Assembly: GCF_000003815.2 (NCBI RefSeq)
Contig: NC_049986.1
Span: 24,627,310-24,691,309 of the forward strand
Reading direction: 5' to 3'
Source: Branchiostoma floridae
Taxonomy: Eukaryota > Chordata > Leptocardii > Amphioxiformes > Branchiostomatidae
DNA: 64,000 nucleotides
The position numbers and the translations under genes are program-made. Below, piece by piece: positions 11,618 through 52,002 of the stretch (the first letter of the stretch is position 1; each line of letters begins with the position of its first letter). The notes beneath the pieces were generated by a model. The model saw nothing but the letters and a program-made list of their open reading frames with translations. It was not told the DNA's origin and made no database searches.

Positions 11618-14600
11618 TTATTGCCCAGTCCAAGAAGCCGGAAACATGACAAAATCCTCAACGAACGTGTGGCTAAACATAGTTATATTGAGCTCCTTGT
11701 AGTTGCTAGGTTTATTACTCAGTAACTTGGCAACTATCTCTGCCTGTGGTCCTGACTGGGACTCGGACAACATCCCGTCAATCTCTAGCGTCTCCAGAGT
11801 CCGGTTCCTCCGGATCGCGGAACACAGGTTGGAGAGGGACTGACTGTTGCAGACTCCATGGTAAACTTTATTGGTTATATTTCGGTTATCCCAGAGTTTC
11901 CATCTCAGCCTTAGTGTCTTTAGGACATTGTTCTTCTTTATACATTCTGTGAGTTCGTGCACCATTGGCTCAACATCGAATGTCTCATGTGTTTTGTACT
12001 TCACCATTAGCACTTTGTTGACCATACCAAACACCCCAAATCTAACGTCTGATGACATCGCCAATATATCGTTCCGTGGAAGATCTAACTCAACGTTTTG
12101 GAGACATGCATGTTCGGAGATGCTCTGTAGGGTCGCTGTGAGGTTACCGAAGCCCCTGGTGTCAGGATCGTTACGGTGCCACTCGAATATCTCTAGTCTC
12201 ATGGACCTAAGAGAGTTCTGCCTGCTAATCATATAAGCCAACAACCTGTCATATTCTGAGAAGTCTACATCAGGCCCAAACATATCACTCGTGACACCAC
12301 CTACTGTGATTCTGATATTCTCTACCATTGGTGCCTCTGAAAGCTGTTCCAATGAGCTTCGCAGTGACAAATATAATGTAAAACCGGGGTTGATAAAGAT
12401 GGACAAACTTTCTGTTCCACACCGAGGTATGAATGTGTGCAGTGAGAAGTTATGGCAACTTTGCCTCGTACCACCGCCAGCCTCAAGTAATGTCACGGAG
12501 CGAATCTTGCCATAATCTGACAATGTGTTTTCCAACAAGTCGAGTTTCTCTTGTTCTGAAGAACTGGCAGTTATATGACCGCAATCGACTGTCAGATGCT
12601 GTGCCACCCTTGCATTGTTACTCACACTGAGTTTCTTTTGACAGGTCAGTACGTGTGTCAACCCTACAAACCAATCAAAATGATCATCATATTGATCACT
12701 CAAACCACCCAGGTTATTAGTTAGGTGCTGAGACAGAAAAGGAGCCACAATCTCAGACATTTTACCACCTGCAGAAGTTTTGCCAAGCCACGTGATACAC
12801 ACAAAAGACAAAACTGCTCTGTCCTCATCAGTTTGGGCTTTCCTTAGTTCCTCTGCAAACATGTCAAACAGAGGGTCAGCCTTCTCACCCAGGATTAAAA
12901 GTAACCAGTTTTGAATCTCCCAGTATTTACGGCGACTACTTAAGATCAACTCCCTGTTGATGTCAGAAGCATTTGTATACCCAAACAAACTACGAATAAA
13001 CCTTGTCAAACTTGCCCCAAAACCACTGATCATCATTTTCCAGTTGACGTTATAAGCCTTTGTTAAGCCAAACAAACTACGAAGACATGTCATCCCCTCT
13101 TCTCTGCTTCTCTTTTCCGTGCCCAAGCCACTGATGTAGCGGACGGCCATGTATTCTTGAAACGTTTTGTGCAGGAACGCGCACAAGCAGGTGCGTTTGA
13201 TTTTTGAGAAAGAGTAATCTCTCGTCAGGAGGCCCATGTTCAACATGTTATCGGCGGTTGTGCCATACTTCCTTGTGATCTCAGCTATGTTAAACTGGAG
13301 CTGCTCCTGCTCTAGCCCCTCCCATGACAGCTTTCCCAGGCCTCGCAAGGCTTCTTCAATTTCGGGAGGAAGTTGTTCACCTTCCATTGGAAGGCTTTTC
13401 TTTGTACAGAATCGCTTTGCAACTGAAAGTACAATCAGTTCATAAAGTTCAGCTTTGCTAGAGGGCAATTTGCTGTTGTTTTCTTCCCACACTTCACAAA
13501 TGAGCACATTGTTGAGGGGATTAACCACTAGTTCTGACAGATTCCTGTTACTTTGAATCAGTTCCACTAGTTTAGAAGCAGATTCTGGGGAATTACAAAA
13601 GTATTTGTGTATGAACTCTTCTGAAGTTTCCTTAGTATAGCCTACAATTCTGTAAAACTGGTGACATTTGTCCACGTCTTCGACACAGTGGTACGGCCTG
13701 GAGGTCACCAGGACATGACAGTTCCTGAGGATTTTACCCTGAATCAAGTCCACCACATCTGTGACTTCCCTAGCTGTCTGACTGAGCTCATCTAGACCGT
13801 CCAGGATGAAAAGTACATCATCCTGGTTCTCTTCAACATAAGACCAAAGCTCGTCCCTGGTTGTTTTTGTGTCTTTTGGTATCAGATTCTGCTCAACTAT
13901 TTCATCCTTTACGTTTCCGACTAAGTGTCGCATTTCCAGAAAGAACACGACCTTAAACCTTTCCAGTTCCCCACAGGACCAATCATAGGCAAGCTTCTGA
14001 CAAGAGCACGACTTCCCAATACCAGGGTCCCCCTCTACTCGTATCTTTCTGACAGCTGACCTGATGTTAATGTGACTATCTTCACCTTCATTTGCCATGT
14101 AAATATCAGCTAAGCTTACGATAGTGCCAGTGTCCTTAAAGTGTCCCCTATTGTCCCTTTGTTGGAGCTGCAGGTTGGTGTAGACTTCTCCAAGATGCAG
14201 GTTGAGGTCTTCGCACCACGGTAGAGGCCGCACATGCGCATACTCTGTAGCATAATGGTCCTTCAGACAGGCGATGATGTCTTCCTTGTACAGTTTTTCC
14301 AAAAGGCTAAAGTACTTCACTTCCAGCTCCGGGTCGATGCTACGGTTGCGCCTCTCTGCAATCTTGTCTCTTTTTCCGCCGAGAGCGACCAGGATTTCTG
14401 TCAGTTCATTCCACAATCTGTCAAATTCTCCTTCAGACAGGTCCGTGCTTTTGATGTGTCCGTAATTGGCGTTTCTGAAACGTCGGAGTTTGTCCCGTTC
14501 GGTCGACTTCTGTGCATCCCTGCCGAGTTCTAACCACACCAGTTCTTTCATCAGGCATTCTAAGAGTGTTATGTCGAACCCCTGCGTATTATCTGGAGAA

Positions 14601-14887
14601 ACACCATTGTCTGGATACAGTGTCTTCTTCTGTTCCCCATACAACTTGAAATGTTTCTTGTGCTTTTTATCTTTCTTGTCGCAGGCTTTGTGTCCGTCAT
14701 AAAGGCATCCCCTATACTTCTCTAGCTGCTGACGAAGACTTGGGGGGTTCATTTTCTGGACTTCAGCTTCAAATATTTTCCTGACCAGCGAAGTCCCCGC
14801 GTCCACCAGCAGAGCTGCCAGTTTGGCGCCCCGAGCCGTACCTGGGGTGTAGACCGGGTCCGGGCTGCTGGGATTACTCAGGGCCAT
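11618..14887 (-). CDS. HEPN-NACHT-LRR-like protein, copy B (intact P-loop)
   Basis: Single open frame of 1089 codons on the minus strand. DZIP3-like HEPN domain at about residues 1-170, with FDITLLECLMKEL and RNANYGH (R-x5-H) near 136-142. A linker with LADIYMANEG follows. The NACHT domain starts with Walker A GDPGIGKS at about 286-293, continues through CSCQKLAYDW and Walker B FILDGLDEL near 358, and ends in the winged-helix stretch FLHKTFQEYMAVRY. The last ~300 residues have LRR-like strands (LRSMRLEIFEW, LKTLRLRWKLW, LETLEIDGML). The order matches NLR-type signal-transduction ATPases; HEPN in place of CARD or DEATH is a known invertebrate variant. No signal peptide or membrane segment is seen, so it is probably cytosolic. 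The ATG lies about 0.7 kb head to head from that of SKI2. The ligand is unknown. Confidence 0.92.
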   Translation of the reverse strand: MALSNPSSPDPVYTPGTARGAKLAALLVDAGTSLVRKIFEAEVQKMNPPSLRQQLEKYRGCLYDGHKACDKKDKKHKKHFKLYGEQKKTLYPDNGVSPDNTQGFDITLLECLMKELVWLELGRDAQKSTERDKLRRFRNANYGHIKSTDLSEGEFDRLWNELTEILVALGGKRDKIAERRNRSIDPELEVKYFSLLEKLYKEDIIACLKDHYATEYAHVRPLPWCEDLNLHLGEVYTNLQLQQRDNRGHFKDTGTIVSLADIYMANEGEDSHINIRSAVRKIRVEGDPGIGKSCSCQKLAYDWSCGELERFKVVFFLEMRHLVGNVKDEIVEQNLIPKDTKTTRDELWSYVEENQDDVLFILDGLDELSQTAREVTDVVDLIQGKILRNCHVLVTSRPYHCVEDVDKCHQFYRIVGYTKETSEEFIHKYFCNSPESASKLVELIQSNRNLSELVVNPLNNVLICEVWEENNSKLPSSKAELYELIVLSVAKRFCTKKSLPMEGEQLPPEIEEALRGLGKLSWEGLEQEQLQFNIAEITRKYGTTADNMLNMGLLTRDYSFSKIKRTCLCAFLHKTFQEYMAVRYISGLGTEKRSREEGMTCLRSLFGLTKAYNVNWKMMISGFGASLTRFIRSLFGYTNASDINRELILSSRRKYWEIQNWLLLILGEKADPLFDMFAEELRKAQTDEDRAVLSFVCITWLGKTSAGGKMSEIVAPFLSQHLTNNLGGLSDQYDDHFDWFVGLTHVLTCQKKLSVSNNARVAQHLTVDCGHITASSSEQEKLDLLENTLSDYGKIRSVTLLEAGGGTRQSCHNFSLHTFIPRCGTESLSIFINPGFTLYLSLRSSLEQLSEAPMVENIRITVGGVTSDMFGPDVDFSEYDRLLAYMISRQNSLRSMRLEIFEWHRNDPDTRGFGNLTATLQSISEHACLQNVELDLPRNDILAMSSDVRFGVFGMVNKVLMVKYKTHETFDVEPMVHELTECIKKNNVLKTLRLRWKLWDNRNITNKVYHGVCNSQSLSNLCSAIRRNRTLETLEIDGMLSESQSGPQAEIVAKLLSNKPSNYKELNITMFSHTFVEDFVMFPASWTGQ

Positions 14888-15581
14888 GCGGTACCGGTAC
14901 CGGTCAGTGAATGTCCCAACTGTAACGTTAGTTCACGAACTGAAAAACGTCCTGTACCTTTACCGCCAGAAGGATGCCATTCAAGTTCAACTACGTCTCA
15001 GTTGCCACAGTTTTGAGGACCAGACGACCCGTAAAGTCTCTTCATGTCCTAAAAAGACAACAGTAACAACAGCCAAAAAAAAAATAAAAAAACACAACTC
15101 AAAGCATGACGCAACTCAGATGCAACTGACAGTTTTTGTCGACTCGATCGATCCTTTTAAACCTCCTTGATCGATCGAACTTAGTTCCGGGAGGAATGAT
15201 GGATGGGTGACGTCAGGGTGATCACATTAGGCGAATAGGGGTGCGGGATTGAAAAGTATTTTTTTGTTTTGTTTAAAAAATGAAACATTCTTCATGCTGT
15301 TGTGAATATTATGTATTACTGGAAATTAAATGGTCAGTCAGCTGAGGTTGCCCACTCCACTAGCCAGGACCATCTTTTCCGTAAACCTACTTTACTCTAT
15401 AACGTTACATGCACTTCAATTTCAAACGTGTAAAAACAGCAACTTCAGCGTGTTTTGAGCATCTTGTCTATTTTTGTCTTGTTGTCTGTTCCAAGGAGGT
15501 TAGTCTATATAAAGACCTCCTTAATAATTGAATAAAGTCTGACGAGTGACGTCAGTTGGACAGGTCAGAGGTCACACCAAC
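14888..15581. promoter_or_regulatory. Divergent intergenic region between NLR copy B and SKI2
   Basis: 694 bp separate two start codons on opposite strands. A consensus CRE (TGACGTCA) lies at 15208-15215 in the sequence context shared with the other NLR flanks, and a second at 15547-15554, 27 bp before the SKI2 ATG. No TATA box is obvious near the SKI2 start. The stretch also holds A-rich runs (15060-15095) and a GATCGAT-rich patch (15140-15180). A shared bidirectional promoter is possible but not demonstrated. Confidence 0.5.
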
Positions 15582-46357
<30,776 letters not shown>

Positions 46358-46371
46358 GGTTTAAATCATCA

Positions 46372-46557
46372 TCATCTGGGCGTGCTGCTTGCACGGATGG
46401 CCATGACTCTCTTCCTCCATCCTTCCCTATCCTCCATAGCCTTGGGCAGATCTTCAGCCGAGCAGCAGGCATCGTCACAAAGTTGATGTAGATTATGTTT
46501 TGTATGTCTACCTTTATCTTTACTCCGCCATGCGTGACCAGCAAACCTCAGCCTTCT
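46372..46557 (-). mobile_element. Retrotransposon RT C-terminal fragment next to the SKI2 stop
   Basis: An open minus-strand frame of 61 codons plus stop reads RRLRFAGHAWRSKDKGRHTK, then AEDLPKAMEDREGWRKRVMA. This is typical of the C terminus of non-LTR reverse transcriptase ORFs. It lies 14 bp after the SKI2 stop codon, hence probably inside its 3' UTR in antisense. Confidence 0.75.
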
Positions 46558-46689
46558 TTCTGACTTGAAGTTTCTCGTATGACTTGAGATAACGGTGGTA
46601 GATCTCCATACAACAGTTTTTTTGTAGGATTAATGTTTGTAAATGATTAACAGCACAGCTTTAGAATACACCAGTTTTGTACAGTAAGA

Positions 46690-47130
46690 ACAATCTGTGT
46701 TTGCCGCTAGCCTCGACACGCAGTAGGGTTAATGTTTGAAAACAGTAAAATATGGCAGCTTTGTATAACACACCTGGTTTTGTGCAGTTAATGATACAAG
46801 CTGCGCTTGCCGCTGCGGAAGGCTCTACACGCAATAGGACTTGTTTGTAAATAGTAAAACAGCACAGCTTTGTAACACACCAATTTTGTACAGCAAGCTG
46901 TGTAGGACCAGACTGTAAGGTTTGACCCACTCGTACCAGAAGATCAAGATTAGACAATGTGTTTGGCACTTAAGAGTCTACACGCGGTAGGATTTGTCAG
47001 TTTTGGCATAACACATCAGCCTTGACATGTACACTAATATAAGTAAAAACTGCATCGGATCAAACTGGTTAAACCACCTCCAGGCAAAACACACCAGAAG
47101 ATCAAACTAGACATTGTGTTTGGCACCATG
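46690..47130 (+). repeat. Decayed tandem copies of the SKI2 final exon tail
   Basis: TTTGCCGCTAGCCTCGACAC with GCAGTAGGGTTAATGTTTG (46699-46738), CTACACGCAATAGGACTTG (46824-46842), CAGAAGATCAAGATTAGACA and CTACACGCGGTAGGATTTG (46937-46995), and AGAAGATCAAACTAGACATT (47097-47118) all echo the end of exon 30 and its stop. Linking sequence (AACAGCACAGCTTTGTAACA) is also repeated. Confidence 0.8.
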
Positions 47131-47132
47131 CA

Positions 47133-47235
47133 GGGACGGGTACCGGAAATTCAGATCGAGGTCCGGACCTGAACGTGGACCTGATTGTGAATAGGCAATA
47201 CTCAAAACAATACAAAGCATTTGTCTTCTCTGTGA
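47133..47235. repeat. Fragment of a dispersed repeat
   Basis: GGTCCGGACCTGAACGTGGA and GAATAGGCAATACTCAAAAC match 62930-62992 (GGACCTGAACCTGGACC, GAATGGGCAATACTCAAAAC). Confidence 0.7.
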
Positions 47236-47329
47236 CAACCGATGGAAGAATATCTTTTCAGGGAGCTTAACTGGATCGAGATCACTTTTACTTTCTTTTG
47301 CGTGTACTAGATGTCTTGTAGTTACCTGT

Positions 47330-47523
47330 TACTGTAAGTACATTTAAGTCCGCGGGGATTCAATTTCGCGGTAGCGGGAAAAATTATTTTCGTGGTGGAT
47401 TTAATTTCGCGGTAACACCATCGACTGCAGTCTAATACCTTAATAGAAAAATGTTCGCGGTAAAGTGTTCGCCGCGAAAACCGCAAACATTAATCCACCG
47501 CGAACATTTCTGCATTTACAGTA
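47330..47523. mobile_element. MITE with TACTGTAA termini and CGCGGT-rich arms
   Basis: Left end TACTGTAAGTACATTTAAGT, right end TCTGCATTTACAGTA; internal inverted TTCGCGGT/ACCGCGAA motifs on both arms. This type of short CGCGGT-rich element is common in marine invertebrate genomes. Confidence 0.8.
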
Positions 47524-47670
47524 TTGCCTTGAGTAATAACCTGCTAAGGTTTCACTGGTAGGTTCTGTTGGCATTAAGGCGGGAGGATTTTGTTTTAATT
47601 CTCACCTATTCAATTACTACAATATTCTTCCAGTGACTCGTTTTAAAGGTATAAAGAAATACCTCCAAAT

Positions 47671-48070
47671 TTTCGATGTCTTGCAGCACATATTTTTACG
47701 GAGTGAAATAGTCTCTTTTATATTCTCGGGACAACTTAGGTCATTTACATGCTCGGGACAACTTAATTGATCCCTTTACCCTCCAGTCGCGTCACTTTGT
47801 TACCGGCAGTCACTTACTAATAATATTGAAATCATTGACGTAGAAGCACGCAAGGCCCACAGAAAGATTTAGGAGGCTGTCCACATCCAGCTGGAGGGTG
47901 CGAAGCTGAACCGCAATGAGGGCTGGGAGCTGCCCAAGTCCTACCTACCCCTTCTCCGTACCGAGGTGGGGGGAGGGGGACAGATGATCTACACAAGCCT
48001 GACATAGTCTCGTGTTCTCTCGCGAGACTTGGTCACTCCGTCAACAATATGTGCTGCAAGACATTGAAGG
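47671..48070. mobile_element. Inverted-repeat element enclosing a coding-like scrap
   Basis: TTTCGATGTCTTGCAGCACA at the left pairs with TGTGCTGCAAGACATTGAAG at the right, ~35 bp arms. Inside, the plus strand reads EAVHIQLEGAKLNRNEGWEL and then PKSYLPLLR (about 47869-47955), like the tail of a retroelement endonuclease ORF. One element may have inserted in another. Confidence 0.6.
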
Positions 48071-49384
48071 GCAATGACCCTAATTGATGCAGGCACAGTA
48101 TTTTAGCCTATTTTCGACTTTTAGCAGGAAAATGTAAGTACCATTTAATATTGGTGAGACAGTGTAGGTTGCAGGTGTTCAGATTTGGCAAAAAAACAAG
48201 GTTTTGGTTAATTTTTTAGGCCTGTGCTGACCCCTAATTTGAAGTGGTCAGTCCCTAAAATGATGTCATGGAAAGGCAAGATGGCGGCACTTTTGACCGC
48301 TGAAATATCTTGCGCTGGTCAGAAAGTTTAAAGATTAGACTTTTGGACACTTGAGATAGCAGGCTGCTGTGTGGGGTGAGTTCTTATTACATGGAATGTT
48401 CACGGATGAGATTATGACACTCTGAACTTGCTAACTTTTACATTATCGCCTATGCAGATTTGTATTAGTGGTAACTGCTCTGAACATGAGGTATGTATCT
48501 ATGCCTTATAAAAACAGTCACTGTTGGAAGAATATTATTGTAACTGTATTCATAAGTGTCCAATGAGCCTCTTCAACAATAATCTATTCAAGTTTGAGTT
48601 TGACTTCAATTATGTTCAATAACTTGATAACATACCAGTACATGTAGCTACTCCTCCTGTGGTCATTATCAACATACATAATTGAACAAATACACGAGTC
48701 GTAAAAAAAACCCACAGACAAACCATTCTGTTTTAAATTTTTTTGGGGTTACGTGCATTCTATCAAGTTATCCAGTCATTTCTAATTTCACAGCTTTTTT
48801 TTTTTTTACCGATATGAATGTGATCTATACCTTATACATCAGTGTTAGTAACTTTATAATTCAGAAAGATATCTTAAGTACACAAGAATACCACAGTACA
48901 CCGGAAAAGGACACAGTAATGCAGAGATAGTTTTTTCAGTACCGACTAAATCCAAGGCGTTTTTCTACTCTTTATCTTAGGTAGTACTAGTAAATGGGAT
49001 GATCAGAAGTTTGTGATATATATTTCTTTAAAAAAGAAAAAAAAGAAGCCAACCATACATGGAATTAAACTTAAATAAAGGTATGAAAATGTAATGAGCA
49101 TAGGCAACTGATCTTGTGTCTGCCAAAGTTCTCACTACAGTCAGGTGGATTTGGAGTGTTAGCAATATTTACAAAAGTACAAGTTCAGTTTTGACCTGAT
49201 CAGAACACCAGGCTCAAGTTCGTTCCACTCTCTGGTGGTAAAAAGAGAAAGGAGAGCCTGTGGCAGTTGTTTTTGGCCGCGGCGGTCTAACTCACTTGTA
49301 TCCAAGTCTGAGAGCACAAGTCTGAGTATGATACGAGTATCAGTAGCTTACCACCAGAGTCAAGGCTATATATGATAGAAGCCC
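48071..49384. other. Intergenic stretch without recognised genes
   Basis: AT-rich DNA downstream of SKI2. No exon, domain or transposon end was recognised on either strand. CAAGATGGCGGC at about 48276 is YY1-like but has no gene start next to it. Confidence 0.5.
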
Positions 49385-49570
49385 AAAGAGTATATAAGAC
49401 TTAACATACATATACATAAAGAGTATATAAGACTTAACATACATATACATAAAGAGTATATAAGACTTAACATACATATACATAAAGAGTATATAAGACT
49501 TAACATACATATACATAAAGAGTATATAAGACTTAACATACATATACATAAAGAGTATATAAGACTTAAC
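49385..49570. repeat. 33 bp tandem repeat
   Basis: Nearly six units of AAAGAGTATATAAGACTTAA with CATACATATACAT, almost identical to each other. Confidence 0.95.
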
Positions 49571-49599
49571 ACTAGAAAAAAAAACTAGATTGCCATGCC

Positions 49600-50040
49600 C
49601 AGCCGCAGCAAGTAAATTTTATGAAAAATTACCAAAATGAGCATTTGTAGCCTAATGATCGTACTTGTAGAAGTGGCACTTGCAAGGTACCTTGGACTGT
49701 TGTTTTAGTTGTAGAAATGAAACTAGTTGGAATGTTGTAGAAGTGGCACCGATATGGAAGCCATGAGTGTAGCTGCCAACTTTACCAGTGTACCACACTA
49801 GTGTCCCTTTTACTACACTACACAGTAGTACATGTCTTGAATGCAGGAATGAATGCTTTGTTGGCTGTGCTATCTTGTTTTGTCCCTTTAGTTCCTGTTA
49901 TAACGTTTATGTTGTCTATTTTGAAAAATGTAGCCATTTCGTTTTCTTGTACCCATCTTGTTGTTTTTTTCCCCCCATATCGCACTATTTTTGCAGTCTG
50001 CTGAGGATGTCATTCATAAAATTTACTTGCTGTGGCCTTA
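49600..50040. mobile_element. Terminal-inverted-repeat element, ~430 bp
   Basis: GCCGCAGCAAGTAAATTTTATG on the left (first 20 bases shared) pairs with CATAAAATTTACTTGCTGTG on the right. The right half resembles 60715-60870 in the lectin gene intron. No transposase. Confidence 0.65.
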
Positions 50041-50170
50041 TTCTCATTCGTCATCCATACCTACAGACAGATGTCACTGAAGCAGAGGTAAATATGTAAG
50101 GATAATGTGAGTTCCCAATCTTTTCTGGTCCTGTAACAGTTGGTTAGCTTTAACATACTAGTAATCTGGA

Positions 50171-50270
50171 GCCACACCAGTTGGCGTCCTTGATTTTCGG
50201 TTGTTATTCAGCAAATGTTCACCAAGGAGCTAGATAAAATCAGAAAACCAAGAAACGGAACTGGTGTGGC
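50171..50270. mobile_element. 100 bp foldback element
   Basis: Perfect 12 bp ends GCCACACCAGTT and AACTGGTGTGGC with imperfect pairing further in (TTGATTTTC with GAAAACCAA). Confidence 0.75.
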
Positions 50271-50659
50271 CGTACATGTGGTCTGTCTTGTGTCTATGTA
50301 TTTGATCTGCGCCAAAATCGGTGGGAAAGATGTTCTGACGACGCGGTGACATCAGAGCATCTTTAGATCCATGTTGTCGTGACGACACAGCGATGTTATG
50401 ACGTCACGGTTCGTCACCGTCCTACTTGCTGCCGTTGCCTCCTGGAAGAGGTTGAGACACTCGTCAGAAGACCGACCATTGAACGAAAAGAAAACCATGA
50501 AGCAAGAGGCCCAAACCATTTACACACTAACCCTAACCTCTAACTGAAGATGACTGTACTAAACTGATTACGATAGACGTTGTGTATATTCTGTATAGAG
50601 TGACTGTCATAGAATATGTTCTGAGTGTTTCTTGGGCGAATCCTTTGTTTTACTCGCCA

Positions 50660-51830
50660 AGCTAACAATGTACACATAGGGGCACCCTGTATAAACCCTA
50701 CTCACCCAGAGCAGAGGTACGCACAAACGCCCTATATAAGCCCTACTCACCCAGAACAGAGGTATGTACAGAAGCACCCTGTATAAACCCTACTCACCCA
50801 GAGCAGAGGTACGCACAAACACCCTATATAAACCCTACTCACCCAGAGCAGAGGTACGCACAAACACCCTATATAAACTCTACTCACCCAGAGCAGAGGT
50901 ATGCACAGAAACACCCTATATAAACTCTACTCACCCAGAGCAGAGGTACGTACAGAAACACCCTATATAAACTACTCACCCAGAGAAGAGGTACGCACAG
51001 AAACGCCCTATATAAACCCCACTCACCCAGAGCAGAGGTATGTACAGAAGCACCCTGTATAAACCCTACTCACCCAGAGCAGAGGTACGCACAAACACCC
51101 TATATAAACTCTACTCACCCAGAGCAGAGGTATGCACAGAAACACCCTATATAAACTCTACTCACCCAGAGCAGAGGTATGTACAGAAACACCCTATATA
51201 AGCCCTACTCACCCAGAGCAGAGGTACGCACAAACACCCTATATAAACCCCACTCACCCAGAGCAGAGGTACGCACAGAAACACCCTGTATAAACCCTAC
51301 TCACCCAGAGCAGAGGTATGTACAGAAACACCCTATATAAACTCTACTCACCCAGAGCAGAGGTATGCACAGAAACACCCTATATAAACTACTCACCCAG
51401 AGCAGAGGTACGTACAGAAACACCCTATATATAAGCCCTACTCACCCAGAGCAGAGGTATGCACAGAAACACCCTAGATATAAACCCTACTCACCCAGAG
51501 CAGAGGTATGTACAGAAACACCCTATATAAACTACTCACCCAGAGCAGAGGTACGCACAAACACCCTATATAAACTACTCACCCAGAGCAGAGGTACGCA
51601 CAGAAACACCCTATATAAGCCCTACCCACCCAGAGCAGAGGTACGCACAAACACCCTGACTGTGTATAAACCCTACTCACCCTGTGGTACACACAGAAGC
51701 ACCCTGTATTAACCATACCCTTTGAGGTACGAACAGAAACACCTGTATATTTAGCCATACACCTACTCACCCAGAGCAGAGGTATGTACAGAAACACATG
51801 ATTGTATAAACCCTACAGTCTTTCATGTTT
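50660..51830 (-). repeat. ~46 bp array downstream of the lectin gene, donor-like units
   Basis: About twenty-four units of CTACTCACCCAGAGCAGAGG with TACGCACAGAAACACCC and TATATAAAC. On the minus strand each unit reads GTACCTCTGCTCTGG|GTGAGTAG, close to the end of the lectin CTLD exon (GTACATCTGCCAGCTGG|GTGAGTAAC at 52025-52002). It may be a junction-derived satellite. Confidence 0.85.
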
Positions 51831-52002
51831 CAGTTGTACTTATATGTTCCAACGTGTATGTCTACTTATCTCTCTGAAAGTTGTTTTTCTATTCCCTTGT
51901 ATGTATATGTGAAACTGGGCCCTATCGAAAACCTGGGTGTATTAGCACTGAATAGGCTACCCAGGTGTTTGAAAATAAACAAAACAAACAAAAACAAAAC
52001 AG

